In this document: in pieces, positions 8,815 through 17,005 of the stretch
Layout of the letters: the number at the start of each line of letters is the position of its first letter
Numbering within the stretch: the stretch's first letter is position 1
Assembly (NCBI RefSeq): GCF_024181225.1
Contig: NZ_CP051198.1
Span: 1,054,001 to 1,118,000 of the forward strand
Length of the DNA stretch: 64,000 bases
Direction: 5' to 3'
Origin: Treponema sp. OMZ 787
GTDB lineage: Bacteria; Spirochaetota; Spirochaetia; Treponematales; Treponemataceae
Notes under the pieces: model-generated
What the model was told of the DNA's origin: nothing
The model's database searches: none
The model's input: only the letters and a program-made list of their open reading frames with translations
Program-made: the position numbers and the translations under genes

Positions 8815-11232
8815 ATGGAATTTACGAATGAGTTTATTGAAGGTCTCAGTGTAAACGAGGTCGATATTATGAAGCGTATTGCAGAAGAGCTTAACATAAA
8901 GGTTGCTCAAGTTTCTGCAGTTATAAGTTTGGTTAATGAAGGCTGTACAATTCCCTTTATTTCGCGTTACCGAAAAGAGATGCACGGCTCTCTTGACGAG
9001 GTTCAAGTCAGGGATTCAGACCGCCTTTTTAAATCTTATACAAATCTGGAAACCCGCCGTCTTGAAATTGTCCGCGGAATTTTTGCAGCCGGAAAGTTGA
9101 CCGACTCTCTCTATGAAAATATAATGAAGGCCGGAACCCTTACCGAGCTTGAGGATATCTGGCTTCCCTTTAAAAAGAAAAAGAAGACCCGCGGTATGCT
9201 TGCCGTCGAAAGAGGTTTACAGGGCTTGGCCGATTTAATGAAGGAACTTGAAGCCGCTCCGTTAGAAGAAAAAGCTAAGGACTTTGTAGTTACAAATGCC
9301 GAAACGGAAGAACTCAATGTTCCGACTGTTCAAGATGCTCTTCAGGGGGCTGCCGATATAATTGCCGAAGAGATTTCCCAAGATACCGAAAACCGCAAAG
9401 CCGTTCATGATTATTTTATAAAGACCGGAAAATTTGAAGTGAAAGGTCTCGGAGATGAAGAGGCTGCAAAGACCTCAGTTTATCAAATGTACTGGGATTA
9501 TTCCGAAAACTTAAACGAGATAAAGCCCCACCGCGTACTCGCAATTAACCGCGGAGAAAGGGAAGGTGTTTTGGAAGTAAAAATCGATGTAAGCATTGAA
9601 GATGCAATTTCTCTTTTACAAAACAAGTACACATTAAATAATGATTATCACAAGGAAGCTATTGCCGACGGTCTTGTTCGCTTACTTGCTCCTGCCGTTT
9701 TGCGTGAAATAAGAAGCGACCTTGCCGATACGGCTGACGAACACGGTATAAATATTTTCAGCGAAAACCTAAAGCATCTTTTGATGACCCAGCCTATTAA
9801 GGGAACCCGTGTTCTCGGGGTTGACCCCGGTATAAGGACAGGTACTAAGTGTGCCGCCCTTGACGAAACGGGAAAGTATCTCGGCTCTTTTGTAATTTAC
9901 CAGCATAAGGCAGATGAGGCTAAGTACCTTGTTCTTGAGGCCGTTAAAAAATATAATGTGCAGCTCATCGCTGTCGGGAACGGCACGGGCTCCCACGAGG
10001 TGCAGGAAATAGTTTCCGCAGTTATAAAAGAATCTTGTCCTGATGTTTTGTTTACGGTTGTCGATGAAGACGGAGCTTCCGTTTATTCTGCAGGCGATGT
10101 TGCCCGCGAAGAGTTCCCCGATTTGGACTTGACGATAAGGGGTGCAATTTCTATCGGAAGAAGATTACAGGACCCGCTTGCTGAGCTTGTAAAAATAGAT
10201 CCTAAGTCCATAGGTGTCGGTTTATACCAGCACGACTTAAACCAAAAAAAATTAAGCGAAGAGCTTGATGCCGTTGTAGGCTCGGTTGTAAACAATGTAG
10301 GGGTAAACCTTAACACCGCAAGTGCCTCTTTGTTAAAATATGTTTCGGGCGTAAGCTCTTCCCTTGCAAAAAAGATTGTTGCCCGCCGAGAATCCGAAGG
10401 AATCTTTACCGACAGAGAACAATTAAAAAAGGTAAGCGGGATGGGGCCTAAGTCTTTTGAGCAGTGTGCCGGCTTTTTAAAAATCCCTGAAAGCTCCAAC
10501 CCCTTGGATAATTCCTGGGTTCATCCCGAAAACTACGAAACGGGAAAACTCATCTATGATGTAATTCATAAAAATGAAGAAGTATCGGGCGAGCTCCGAA
10601 GCGAGATAAAAACCAAGTACAATATCGGAGACCAAACCATAAACGATATTATCGAAGAATTAAAAAAACCTAACCGCGATCCGCGTGAAGATTGCCCCAA
10701 GCCCATCATGCAGCAGGGAGTTCTTCAATTTGAAGACTTAAAAACCGGAATGACCGTAAAGGGTAAAATCAAAAATGTGGTTGACTTCGGTGCCTTTGTC
10801 GATTTAGGTATCAAGGAAACAGCCCTATTACACATATCCGAGATGAGCGATTCCTATATTTCCGATCCGCTTGAAGCCGTAAAGGTCGGCGACATTGTAG
10901 AATGTAAAATCATTTCTCTTGATGAAGACCGCCGCCGAATTTCTTTGAGCCGAAAAAGCGGAGAAGGAAGCTACGAAGGAGCCGCCCGTCTTACCGCAAA
11001 GCAAAAGAGTGAGATTAAAAAGCTTGTCGTAAAAACCAAGGACGGTAAAACCATTACCGTTAAAACCGCTGCCGGTAAACCGGCTGTTCAGGGAGGCAAG
11101 GAACTTTCCGAAAGGGGAGAAAGATCTCCTGCTCATCGAGGCGACAGAAAAGTCGGTGAACCCCGCTCCCGCAAGGATGACGACGGAACCAAGTACAATC
11201 CTTTTGCAATTTTATTGCAGGGCAAGAAGTAA
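8815..11232 (+). CDS. tex: Tex-family RNA-binding transcription accessory protein
   Basis: This is an 805-residue cytoplasmic nucleic-acid-binding protein of the Tex family. An N-terminal helical region is followed by an RNase H-like YqgF domain beginning RVLGVDPGIRTGTKCAALD. Helix-hairpin-helix units come next (LNTASASLLKYVSGVSSSLA, VSGMGPKSFEQCAGFL). Near the C-terminus is an S1 domain (KGKIKNVVDFGAFVDLGIK...LLHISEMS), then a basic Arg/Lys/Ser tail. The start MEFTNEF at 8815 is chosen because the promoter TATACT ends at 8805; the longer reading from 8794 would begin inside the promoter. A hairpin at 11242-11271 follows the gene. Confidence 0.95.
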   Translation: MEFTNEFIEGLSVNEVDIMKRIAEELNIKVAQVSAVISLVNEGCTIPFISRYRKEMHGSLDEVQVRDSDRLFKSYTNLETRRLEIVRGIFAAGKLTDSLYENIMKAGTLTELEDIWLPFKKKKKTRGMLAVERGLQGLADLMKELEAAPLEEKAKDFVVTNAETEELNVPTVQDALQGAADIIAEEISQDTENRKAVHDYFIKTGKFEVKGLGDEEAAKTSVYQMYWDYSENLNEIKPHRVLAINRGEREGVLEVKIDVSIEDAISLLQNKYTLNNDYHKEAIADGLVRLLAPAVLREIRSDLADTADEHGINIFSENLKHLLMTQPIKGTRVLGVDPGIRTGTKCAALDETGKYLGSFVIYQHKADEAKYLVLEAVKKYNVQLIAVGNGTGSHEVQEIVSAVIKESCPDVLFTVVDEDGASVYSAGDVAREEFPDLDLTIRGAISIGRRLQDPLAELVKIDPKSIGVGLYQHDLNQKKLSEELDAVVGSVVNNVGVNLNTASASLLKYVSGVSSSLAKKIVARRESEGIFTDREQLKKVSGMGPKSFEQCAGFLKIPESSNPLDNSWVHPENYETGKLIYDVIHKNEEVSGELRSEIKTKYNIGDQTINDIIEELKKPNRDPREDCPKPIMQQGVLQFEDLKTGMTVKGKIKNVVDFGAFVDLGIKETALLHISEMSDSYISDPLEAVKVGDIVECKIISLDEDRRRISLSRKSGEGSYEGAARLTAKQKSEIKKLVVKTKDGKTITVKTAAGKPAVQGGKELSERGERSPAHRGDRKVGEPRSRKDDDGTKYNPFAILLQGKK

Positions 11233-11241
11233 ATCATAAAA

Positions 11242-11271
11242 AGCCGCCAAGAGCAATTTGCCTAGGCGGTT
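11242..11271. terminator. Hairpin between convergent tex and hemerythrin genes
   Basis: AGCCGCC near 11242 pairs with GGCGGTT near 11265 around a 16-base loop. A run of T follows on both strands, so it can serve both convergent genes. Confidence 0.65.
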
Positions 11272-11275
11272 TATT

Positions 11276-11689
11276 TTACTTTTTATGTGCAAAATAAAAT
11301 TTTGCCCATTCTTTATCCGAAATTAGGATATGGTTAAAAAGCCAATCCCTTAAAAAACGCACAAATGTGTTTGCAACAAATTGTTTTCCGTTTTGATAGT
11401 CTTTTACGGCATGCAGTATTTCACGCACAAAATCTTCATGGTGCTGCTTATGTTCTTGTATGCCGGGATAGTTAATTTCTGCCATCAATTTTTCTTCGTC
11501 CTTAAAATGAATCATCACATAATCTACAAGGTTCTTCATTACATGACGGAAGGTTTCATCCAATGCTCCCTTTTCGCCTAAACAGGCCCGATATAAATCG
11601 TTTATGAGCTCGACCAAGTGTCTGTGTTGTTTATCTACTTGGTCAATATTCAAATCATAGCTTTCATCCCATGAAACAAAATCATCCAT
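11276..11689 (-). CDS. Bacteriohemerythrin
   Basis: This 137-residue protein has the full non-haem di-iron ligand pattern of bacterial hemerythrins: an early W-D-E-S-Y segment, HRHLVELIN, HFKDEEKLM, HKQHHEDFV and, near the end, LFNHILISDKEW. Such proteins bind O2 reversibly and are often linked to aerotaxis or oxygen protection in anaerobes and microaerophiles. The start at 11689 (MDDFVSW) follows an AGGTGG ribosome binding site at 11696-11702; starting at 11704 would place that site inside the gene. A GCCGATAA box lies upstream, see the site at 11711-11724. Confidence 0.93.
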   Translation of the reverse strand: MDDFVSWDESYDLNIDQVDKQHRHLVELINDLYRACLGEKGALDETFRHVMKNLVDYVMIHFKDEEKLMAEINYPGIQEHKQHHEDFVREILHAVKDYQNGKQFVANTFVRFLRDWLFNHILISDKEWAKFYFAHKK

Positions 11690-11710
11690 AAAAAACCACC
11701 TCAAGAAAAA

Positions 11711-11724
11711 TTATCGGCATTATA
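11711..11724 (-). promoter_or_regulatory. Candidate hemerythrin promoter: FliA-like -10 overlapping TATAAT
   Basis: On the minus strand a perfect sigma-28 -10 element GCCGATAA (11711-11718) is directly preceded by TATAAT (11719-11724). The -35 region matches neither sigma-28 (TAAAGTTT) nor sigma-70 well. Either sigma factor could use it. Control by the motility sigma factor would suit an oxygen-binding protein but is inference. Confidence 0.35.
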
Positions 11725-11744
11725 TTTTATAAGTAAAATTCAAA

Positions 11745-12830
11745 TTACTTTATTGTACGGCTCGCTCTTAAATTAAGCCATTTTTCAAAGGCCTTTATTG
11801 TGTTAATCCTGTCTTGTCGGCCTAAGTCTCTCGATGAGCCGAGTAAGAGGCTTGCAAGAATATCGTTTCCCCTTATGTCGCCTAAACCTGCTAAACCTTC
11901 CTTTGATTGAATAAAAATGCAAACAGGAAAAAGTGCGATGTTTTCAGAAAACTTTAAATCCTTTTCTATTAAGACTGCGTATGTGCCTTCTTTTAAATCC
12001 TTAGGAAAAGGGGCACCTTCAGCAACTATAAAAAAGGCTCCTGAAAAGGCATTTTGATTTTTTATATAGTAGCCGTAAAGCTCTTCAATATGAGCTCCTT
12101 CTGCAAGCAAAAAAAGTTCTGTATCTCCAAAGAATCGAATAAGACTAGACATCCTTAAGTCCAAGTTTTTATTGCTGCCGCTTTTTGCGGTATTCGTCTT
12201 AAATACCGAATCGAAGACAGAAAAAAATTGCTCTGAACGCTTGAGTCTGTATTTATTTTTGCTCTCTATAGATAAGCTTGCTGTTTTATAGCCCTCATTT
12301 AAAAGATAGCGTTCAAATGTTCCGATATATTCTTCAGCTGGAAAAGGCGGAACTATTATTACGGCTTCTTTTTCGTTACGGCAAGGCTCCGGCTTATAAT
12401 ACAAAGCGGCCGTTTTTTCATTATCTTCTTCAATAAAAGAAATTCTTTCTTTTTCGGCAAGAGAGGTAAATACGGTATATTCTCTTTCAGGCGAAAAATA
12501 AAAAGCTGCAAAAAAGGATGCTCCTAGCAGGACCAGGAGGAAAATTCTTAACAAAATCGAAGGAATTGTGTAAAAATTATTAGGAACTTGCCTTAAAAAC
12601 ATTACAAATCTTTCAAATTCTGTTATAATACAGATTATGACTATTAGTGCTGTGGGGATTAGCGAGAAGATTAAACCTTGGCCTATAATTACAAAAATTA
12701 GGACTATCAAAGAGGCAAAGGGTAAACTTGAGATTGCGTCAGCTGTTTTAAGAGCTTTTGAAAAAGGACGAATCAAAGGCAAAATCAACAAAATTAAAAC
12801 AAGTATTTCGCTGACAAAAAAATCAGACAT
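11745..12830 (-). CDS. Unknown membrane protein with soluble C-terminal domain
   Basis: This 361-residue protein was not recognised. Residues 1-130 hold about four hydrophobic helices (ILVLILLILPLI, LIVLIFVIIGQGLIFSLIPT, ALIVIICIITEF, LLRIFLLVLLGASFFAAFYF). The C-terminal two thirds is soluble, with alternating strand-like stretches (EAVIIVPPFP, FLLAEGAHIEELY, AFFIVAEGAP) that could be an alpha/beta fold. No catalytic triad could be assigned. The start ATG follows GAGGATTCT. It is transcribed divergently from the Lon-family gene, with only 33 bases between the two starts. Confidence 0.75.
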   Translation of the reverse strand: MSDFFVSEILVLILLILPLIRPFSKALKTADAISSLPFASLIVLIFVIIGQGLIFSLIPTALIVIICIITEFERFVMFLRQVPNNFYTIPSILLRIFLLVLLGASFFAAFYFSPEREYTVFTSLAEKERISFIEEDNEKTAALYYKPEPCRNEKEAVIIVPPFPAEEYIGTFERYLLNEGYKTASLSIESKNKYRLKRSEQFFSVFDSVFKTNTAKSGSNKNLDLRMSSLIRFFGDTELFLLAEGAHIEELYGYYIKNQNAFSGAFFIVAEGAPFPKDLKEGTYAVLIEKDLKFSENIALFPVCIFIQSKEGLAGLGDIRGNDILASLLLGSSRDLGRQDRINTIKAFEKWLNLRASRTIK

Positions 12831-12863
12831 AGAATCCTCACAAGTAAAATTTAAGGAGCTTAC

Positions 12864-15269
12864 ATGACAGACGGTGCTGCAGAAAAATTAAACCTCGATG
12901 AACTGGACTTTTCCTTTCCCGAATCTAAAATCAGGGAATTAAAAAATAACGGAGCCGACTCAACTATAGTCGGTCAAGACCGTGCTCTTAAGGCAATTGA
13001 ACTGGGCCTCGGTATTGAGGGCGAAGGTTATAACATCTTTGTTATGGGTGCACCCGGAACAGGCCGAAGAACCGTTATATCATCTCTCTTGAGGAATTAT
13101 AAACCAAATTTTGCAAAACTTCAAGATATAGCCTATGCTTACAATTTCAGCCGGCCGATTGAGCCGATTGCCCTTTTTTTTCCTGCCGGAGAAGGCCGCC
13201 TTTTCCGCAAAAAAATAAAAAAGGCTGTAGGCCGGATTCATATTCAAACTTTAGCCCTCTTAAAATCTGAAGGATTTTTAGCCGACCAAAAAAAGATAAT
13301 TACGCAAGCCGACAATGAAGAAAATATGCTCTTAACGGAATTCGAATCCAAAATGCTGCACACAGGCTTCAAGGTGCTGCAGATAAAGGATGAAAATAAT
13401 CAATCAGTGGATTTAATTCCCATCATAAAAGGAAAAGAGATTTCTTTTAGCGAGCTTCAATCCAAGGCTGCCAGAAAAAAATTCAGCGAACAGGAGCTGG
13501 CTGCCTTGCGTGAAAAATACTATGCATCTCTTGATGAAATGTCCGAGCTCTTTTCTCTTTTAAGGGATAAAAGAATTGAGATGGATGAAAAGCTTGTAAA
13601 GCATCAAAAAGATGCCGTTATGCCGATAATTAATGAAGCCCTTGCTCCATTAAAAAAACTTGTAGATTCTTATGCTGAAAAGTATGATAACCCCAAACAA
13701 ATTGAAGACAATAAAAAGATTCTTTTATTTTTAAAAAAGACGGAAGAAGATTTAATCAGCCGAATGAATATCTACAGCTCGGAATTTAAATCTTCGCGGA
13801 TAAAGAAAAATTTTTTCGGGCGTTACCTTATCAATCTTATTTGTGAAAATAATAAAGATAAAAATTATGTAATAAATGAAAATCTGCCGAGTTTTACCAA
13901 TTTGTTCGGAACTATCGAGTCTCATTCCGATTCGGATGCCCCCGAAATTAACGGACACTTGCGTATAAGGGAAGGTGCCGTCCACAGGGCCTTCGGCGGC
14001 TACCTGATTATCCGCCTCCATGATCTTCTTGAAGAAGATGATTCGTGGACCTACTTAAAAAGAGTTTTGCAGTCGGGTAAAATCGAAATACAGATGCCTC
14101 CTTCAGGTAACCATACCCCGAGTGTTTTTAAGCCCGAAGCCCTACCTGCAAATTTTAAGATAATCATAATCGGAGGAGAATATACCTACGATATTCTTTA
14201 TCAGGAAGATCCCGACTTTTATAAGCTCTTTAAGGTATGTGCGGAGTTCGATTCCGTTATGCAAAAAAGCGATAAAAATATTGCATCCCTTATTCATCTT
14301 ACCGATCATCTGTGTAAAGAAAAAAAAGCTCTCAGCTTCGATGATTCGGGATACAGCCGTTTGATTTCCTACGCTTCGGAGCTTGCGGGTTCCCGCCATT
14401 TGCTTACTGCCCAATTTACTAAAATTTCGGATCTTATAATCGAAGCCGATTTTAATGCACGGCAGCAAAAAAAAGATGCCATTTGTGCAGCCGTCTTAAA
14501 TGACACAATCGAAAAGCGGCACTATCTTCATGCTCTTCCTGAAGAAAAATTTGCCGAGATGGTTCAGCTGGGCGAAATTTTAATAGATGTTTCCGGCAGA
14601 AAACTTGCAAAGATAAACGGCCTCGCCGTAGAGGAGAGGGGTTATCATTCTTTCGGCGTGCCGGTATCGGTTACAGCCCAAGCCTCGCCGGGAACGGGCG
14701 GAATTATAAATGTCGAAAGGGAAGCCGGCCTTTCGGGTGAAATCTACGATAAGGCCCACCTTATCATAACCTCTCTTTTGCGGGAAAAGTTTTCAAAGGA
14801 TATTCCTCTTTCAATTTCTGCAAGTATCTGTTTTGAACAGTCCTACAGTTACATCGACGGAGACTCCGCTTCTTGCGCCGAATTTTTGGCCCTTATTTCT
14901 GCGATAGGCGGCTTTGAGATGAGGCAGGATATAGCCGTTACCGGAAGTTTGAATCAGCACGGCATGGTTCAGCCCGTAGGCGGAATTACCGAAAAGATTG
15001 AAGGTTTTTTTAATACCTGTAAGATTTTAGGATTTACAGGCACGCAGGGCGTTATGATTCCGTTCAGCAATAAAAACAATTTGTTTTTATCCAAGGAAGT
15101 TAGGGAAGCCGTAAAGGAAGGTAAGTTCAATATTTGGACAATCAAGACAATCGATGCGGGGATAAAACTTTTATCGGGCCTTCAGGAAGAGATGTACACT
15201 TGGATGATTTCTCAAAGGCTTGAAGATTTTTACAAAAAGGTCAATGAAATTTCTTTGAGGAAAAATTAA
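12864..15269 (+). CDS. Lon-family ATP-dependent protease (LonB-like)
   Basis: This 801-residue protein couples an AAA+ module to a C-terminal Lon serine protease domain. The Walker A motif is GAPGTGRRTV near residue 60, which ends in R-R-T where Lys is usual. A long helical insert follows. The protease domain carries the catalytic Ser in DGDSASCAEF and the catalytic Lys in GGITEKIEGF, the Ser-Lys dyad of Lon. It lacks the N-terminal substrate domain of classical LonA and resembles the AAA_32/Lon_C family of bacterial LonB-like proteins. An AAGGAG ribosome binding site precedes ATG 12864. xseA starts 1 base after its stop, so the two are co-transcribed. Substrates are unknown. Confidence 0.9.
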   Translation: MTDGAAEKLNLDELDFSFPESKIRELKNNGADSTIVGQDRALKAIELGLGIEGEGYNIFVMGAPGTGRRTVISSLLRNYKPNFAKLQDIAYAYNFSRPIEPIALFFPAGEGRLFRKKIKKAVGRIHIQTLALLKSEGFLADQKKIITQADNEENMLLTEFESKMLHTGFKVLQIKDENNQSVDLIPIIKGKEISFSELQSKAARKKFSEQELAALREKYYASLDEMSELFSLLRDKRIEMDEKLVKHQKDAVMPIINEALAPLKKLVDSYAEKYDNPKQIEDNKKILLFLKKTEEDLISRMNIYSSEFKSSRIKKNFFGRYLINLICENNKDKNYVINENLPSFTNLFGTIESHSDSDAPEINGHLRIREGAVHRAFGGYLIIRLHDLLEEDDSWTYLKRVLQSGKIEIQMPPSGNHTPSVFKPEALPANFKIIIIGGEYTYDILYQEDPDFYKLFKVCAEFDSVMQKSDKNIASLIHLTDHLCKEKKALSFDDSGYSRLISYASELAGSRHLLTAQFTKISDLIIEADFNARQQKKDAICAAVLNDTIEKRHYLHALPEEKFAEMVQLGEILIDVSGRKLAKINGLAVEERGYHSFGVPVSVTAQASPGTGGIINVEREAGLSGEIYDKAHLIITSLLREKFSKDIPLSISASICFEQSYSYIDGDSASCAEFLALISAIGGFEMRQDIAVTGSLNQHGMVQPVGGITEKIEGFFNTCKILGFTGTQGVMIPFSNKNNLFLSKEVREAVKEGKFNIWTIKTIDAGIKLLSGLQEEMYTWMISQRLEDFYKKVNEISLRKN

Positions 15270-15270
15270 G

Positions 15271-16467
15271 ATGGTGCAAACTTATTCCGTATATGAAATT
15301 ACTTTACAGATAAAAGAGCTTTTGGAAAGAGGCTTCGGCTATGTTGCGATTGAGGGCGAAATTTCCAACTTCCGCCCCTCGGCGGCCGGCCACCTCTATT
15401 TTACTTTAAAGGATGATAAGGCTTCAATTCAGGCCGTGATGTTTAAGGGAAAGGCCCGAACTTTGAGCTTTGTCCCCAAGGACGGTATGACCGTAAAAGC
15501 GGAAGGAGCAATTTCGGTATATGAGCAGCGCGGTTCTTATCAGATTATTATCGAGGAAATGAGCCTTGCGGGCGAGGGCAATATTTTAAAAATGCTTGAA
15601 GAGCGTAAAAAAAAGCTCGCCGCTGAGGGGCTTTTCGATTCCGAAATGAAAAAAGCTCTGCCTTATTTTCCGAACCGCATTGCAGTAATTACAAGCCCTA
15701 CGGGAGCCGCCGTTAGGGACATTATAAATGTGGTAAAAAGACGGAACGAAAAAATAGGCATAGTTGTGCTTCCGGCGATAGTGCAGGGCGAAGATGCCGC
15801 TCCCGCCCTCATCAGGCAGTTAAAAATTGCCGACGAAAAAAACTTGGGCGATGTCATTATAATAGGGCGGGGCGGAGGCTCTTTGGAAGACCTTCTGCCT
15901 TTTTCGGATGAAGAGCTTGTAAGGGCTATAGCCGCCTGCAAAACTCCAGTCATCTCTGCGGTAGGACACGAAATAGACTGGGCCTTATCGGACTTTGCTG
16001 CCGACATGAGGGCTCCCACTCCCTCCGCTGCCGCAGAGCTGGCTGCTCCGGTCTTAAATGATATAATTTACTCCATAGCAGTAAACCGCGAGGACCTCAC
16101 GCAAAATATAGAAAACCGCATCGAAAGGATAAGGCTCATGCTGAATAATTTTAAGCCCGATTCCTTGGAACTGCGCTTTAGAAATATTCAGCAGCCCCTT
16201 CTTGCACGATTCGACAATGTAAAGGAAGAAATCCTATCCGGTATGCAGGATAGGTGCCGAGAATTTAAACAAAGGCTTTTAATTTTAAACAAGGTCTTGG
16301 AGGGTGCAAATCCTCAGGCGATTTTGGACAGGGGGTACTCCATTGTGCGTAATGCCGAAACAGGTAAAACCATCCGCTCCTTTTCGCAAGTCAAAGAAGG
16401 AGAAAAACTTTTGATTCAGCCTTCAAAGGGAAAAATAGAAGCCGAGGTAAAAAAGGCGGGTAGTTAA
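15271..16467 (+). CDS. xseA: Exodeoxyribonuclease VII large subunit
   Basis: XseA is the catalytic subunit of the single-strand-specific exonuclease VII. An N-terminal OB-fold is visible (GYVAIEGEISNFRPSAAGH...YFTLKDDKASIQAVMF). The family core follows: ITSPTGAAVRDIINV, GRGGGSLEDLLPFSDE, and ISAVGHEIDWALSDFAADMR then APTPSAAAEL. A helical region and the conserved C-terminal ILDRGYSIV segment complete it. At 398 residues it is slightly short for the family. It is joined to the Lon-family gene by a 1-base gap. No xseB (small subunit) was seen immediately after it. Confidence 0.96.
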   Translation: MVQTYSVYEITLQIKELLERGFGYVAIEGEISNFRPSAAGHLYFTLKDDKASIQAVMFKGKARTLSFVPKDGMTVKAEGAISVYEQRGSYQIIIEEMSLAGEGNILKMLEERKKKLAAEGLFDSEMKKALPYFPNRIAVITSPTGAAVRDIINVVKRRNEKIGIVVLPAIVQGEDAAPALIRQLKIADEKNLGDVIIIGRGGGSLEDLLPFSDEELVRAIAACKTPVISAVGHEIDWALSDFAADMRAPTPSAAAELAAPVLNDIIYSIAVNREDLTQNIENRIERIRLMLNNFKPDSLELRFRNIQQPLLARFDNVKEEILSGMQDRCREFKQRLLILNKVLEGANPQAILDRGYSIVRNAETGKTIRSFSQVKEGEKLLIQPSKGKIEAEVKKAGS

Positions 16468-16576
16468 AGCCCCCATAAATAAACATCCTATTTATCTCTA
16501 CAGCAAGCAGCTTCATTTTCCGATAAGGTAAAAAGGACTGTTTGACAGCTCCTATTTTTAATTTATGGAGGTTCTT

Positions 16577-17005
16577 ATGAAAAGAACTGTAGGTCTTGTT
16601 GTGCTGCAGATCGCTTTAGCTTTCTTTTTGATTGTTGCCGGTGTTTTAGGCTTAATCCGCTCAAGTGCAGGAGAGTTGGGACAGGCTGTTGCTCTTTTGG
16701 ATGCTGTTTTTAAAAACCAGACAATAACAACGATTATTATAATAACATTGGCTGTAGCCGAATTAATTGCCGGCGTATTTTTGATTGTGGAATTTTTTTC
16801 CGGCGAAATCGGCCTGACCAATGTAATACTAATTGTATTTATGATTCTATGGATTGTAAATATTGTCTTAATAGATATTATCGGCCCTATAAACGGCAAT
16901 ATTTTTACAAGTACAATGTCCGTACTAAATTACCTTTCACAACTTTCAAGGCATCTGATGATTTTGGGTGCAATAATAGCCGTAAAATATAAGAGCCGGG
17001 TTTAA
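16577..17005 (+). CDS. Small four-helix membrane protein, unknown
   Basis: This 142-residue protein was not recognised. It is almost wholly hydrophobic, with about four membrane helices (LVVLQIALAFFLIVAGVLGL, TIIIITLAVAELIAGVFLIV, LTNVILIVFMILWIVNIVLI, LMILGAIIAVKY). The ATG at 16577 follows a GGAGGT ribosome binding site at 16567-16572. Its stop codon overlaps that of the convergent TRAP permease gene by 4 bases, leaving no room for a terminator between them. Confidence 0.75.
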   Translation: MKRTVGLVVLQIALAFFLIVAGVLGLIRSSAGELGQAVALLDAVFKNQTITTIIIITLAVAELIAGVFLIVEFFSGEIGLTNVILIVFMILWIVNIVLIDIIGPINGNIFTSTMSVLNYLSQLSRHLMILGAIIAVKYKSRV

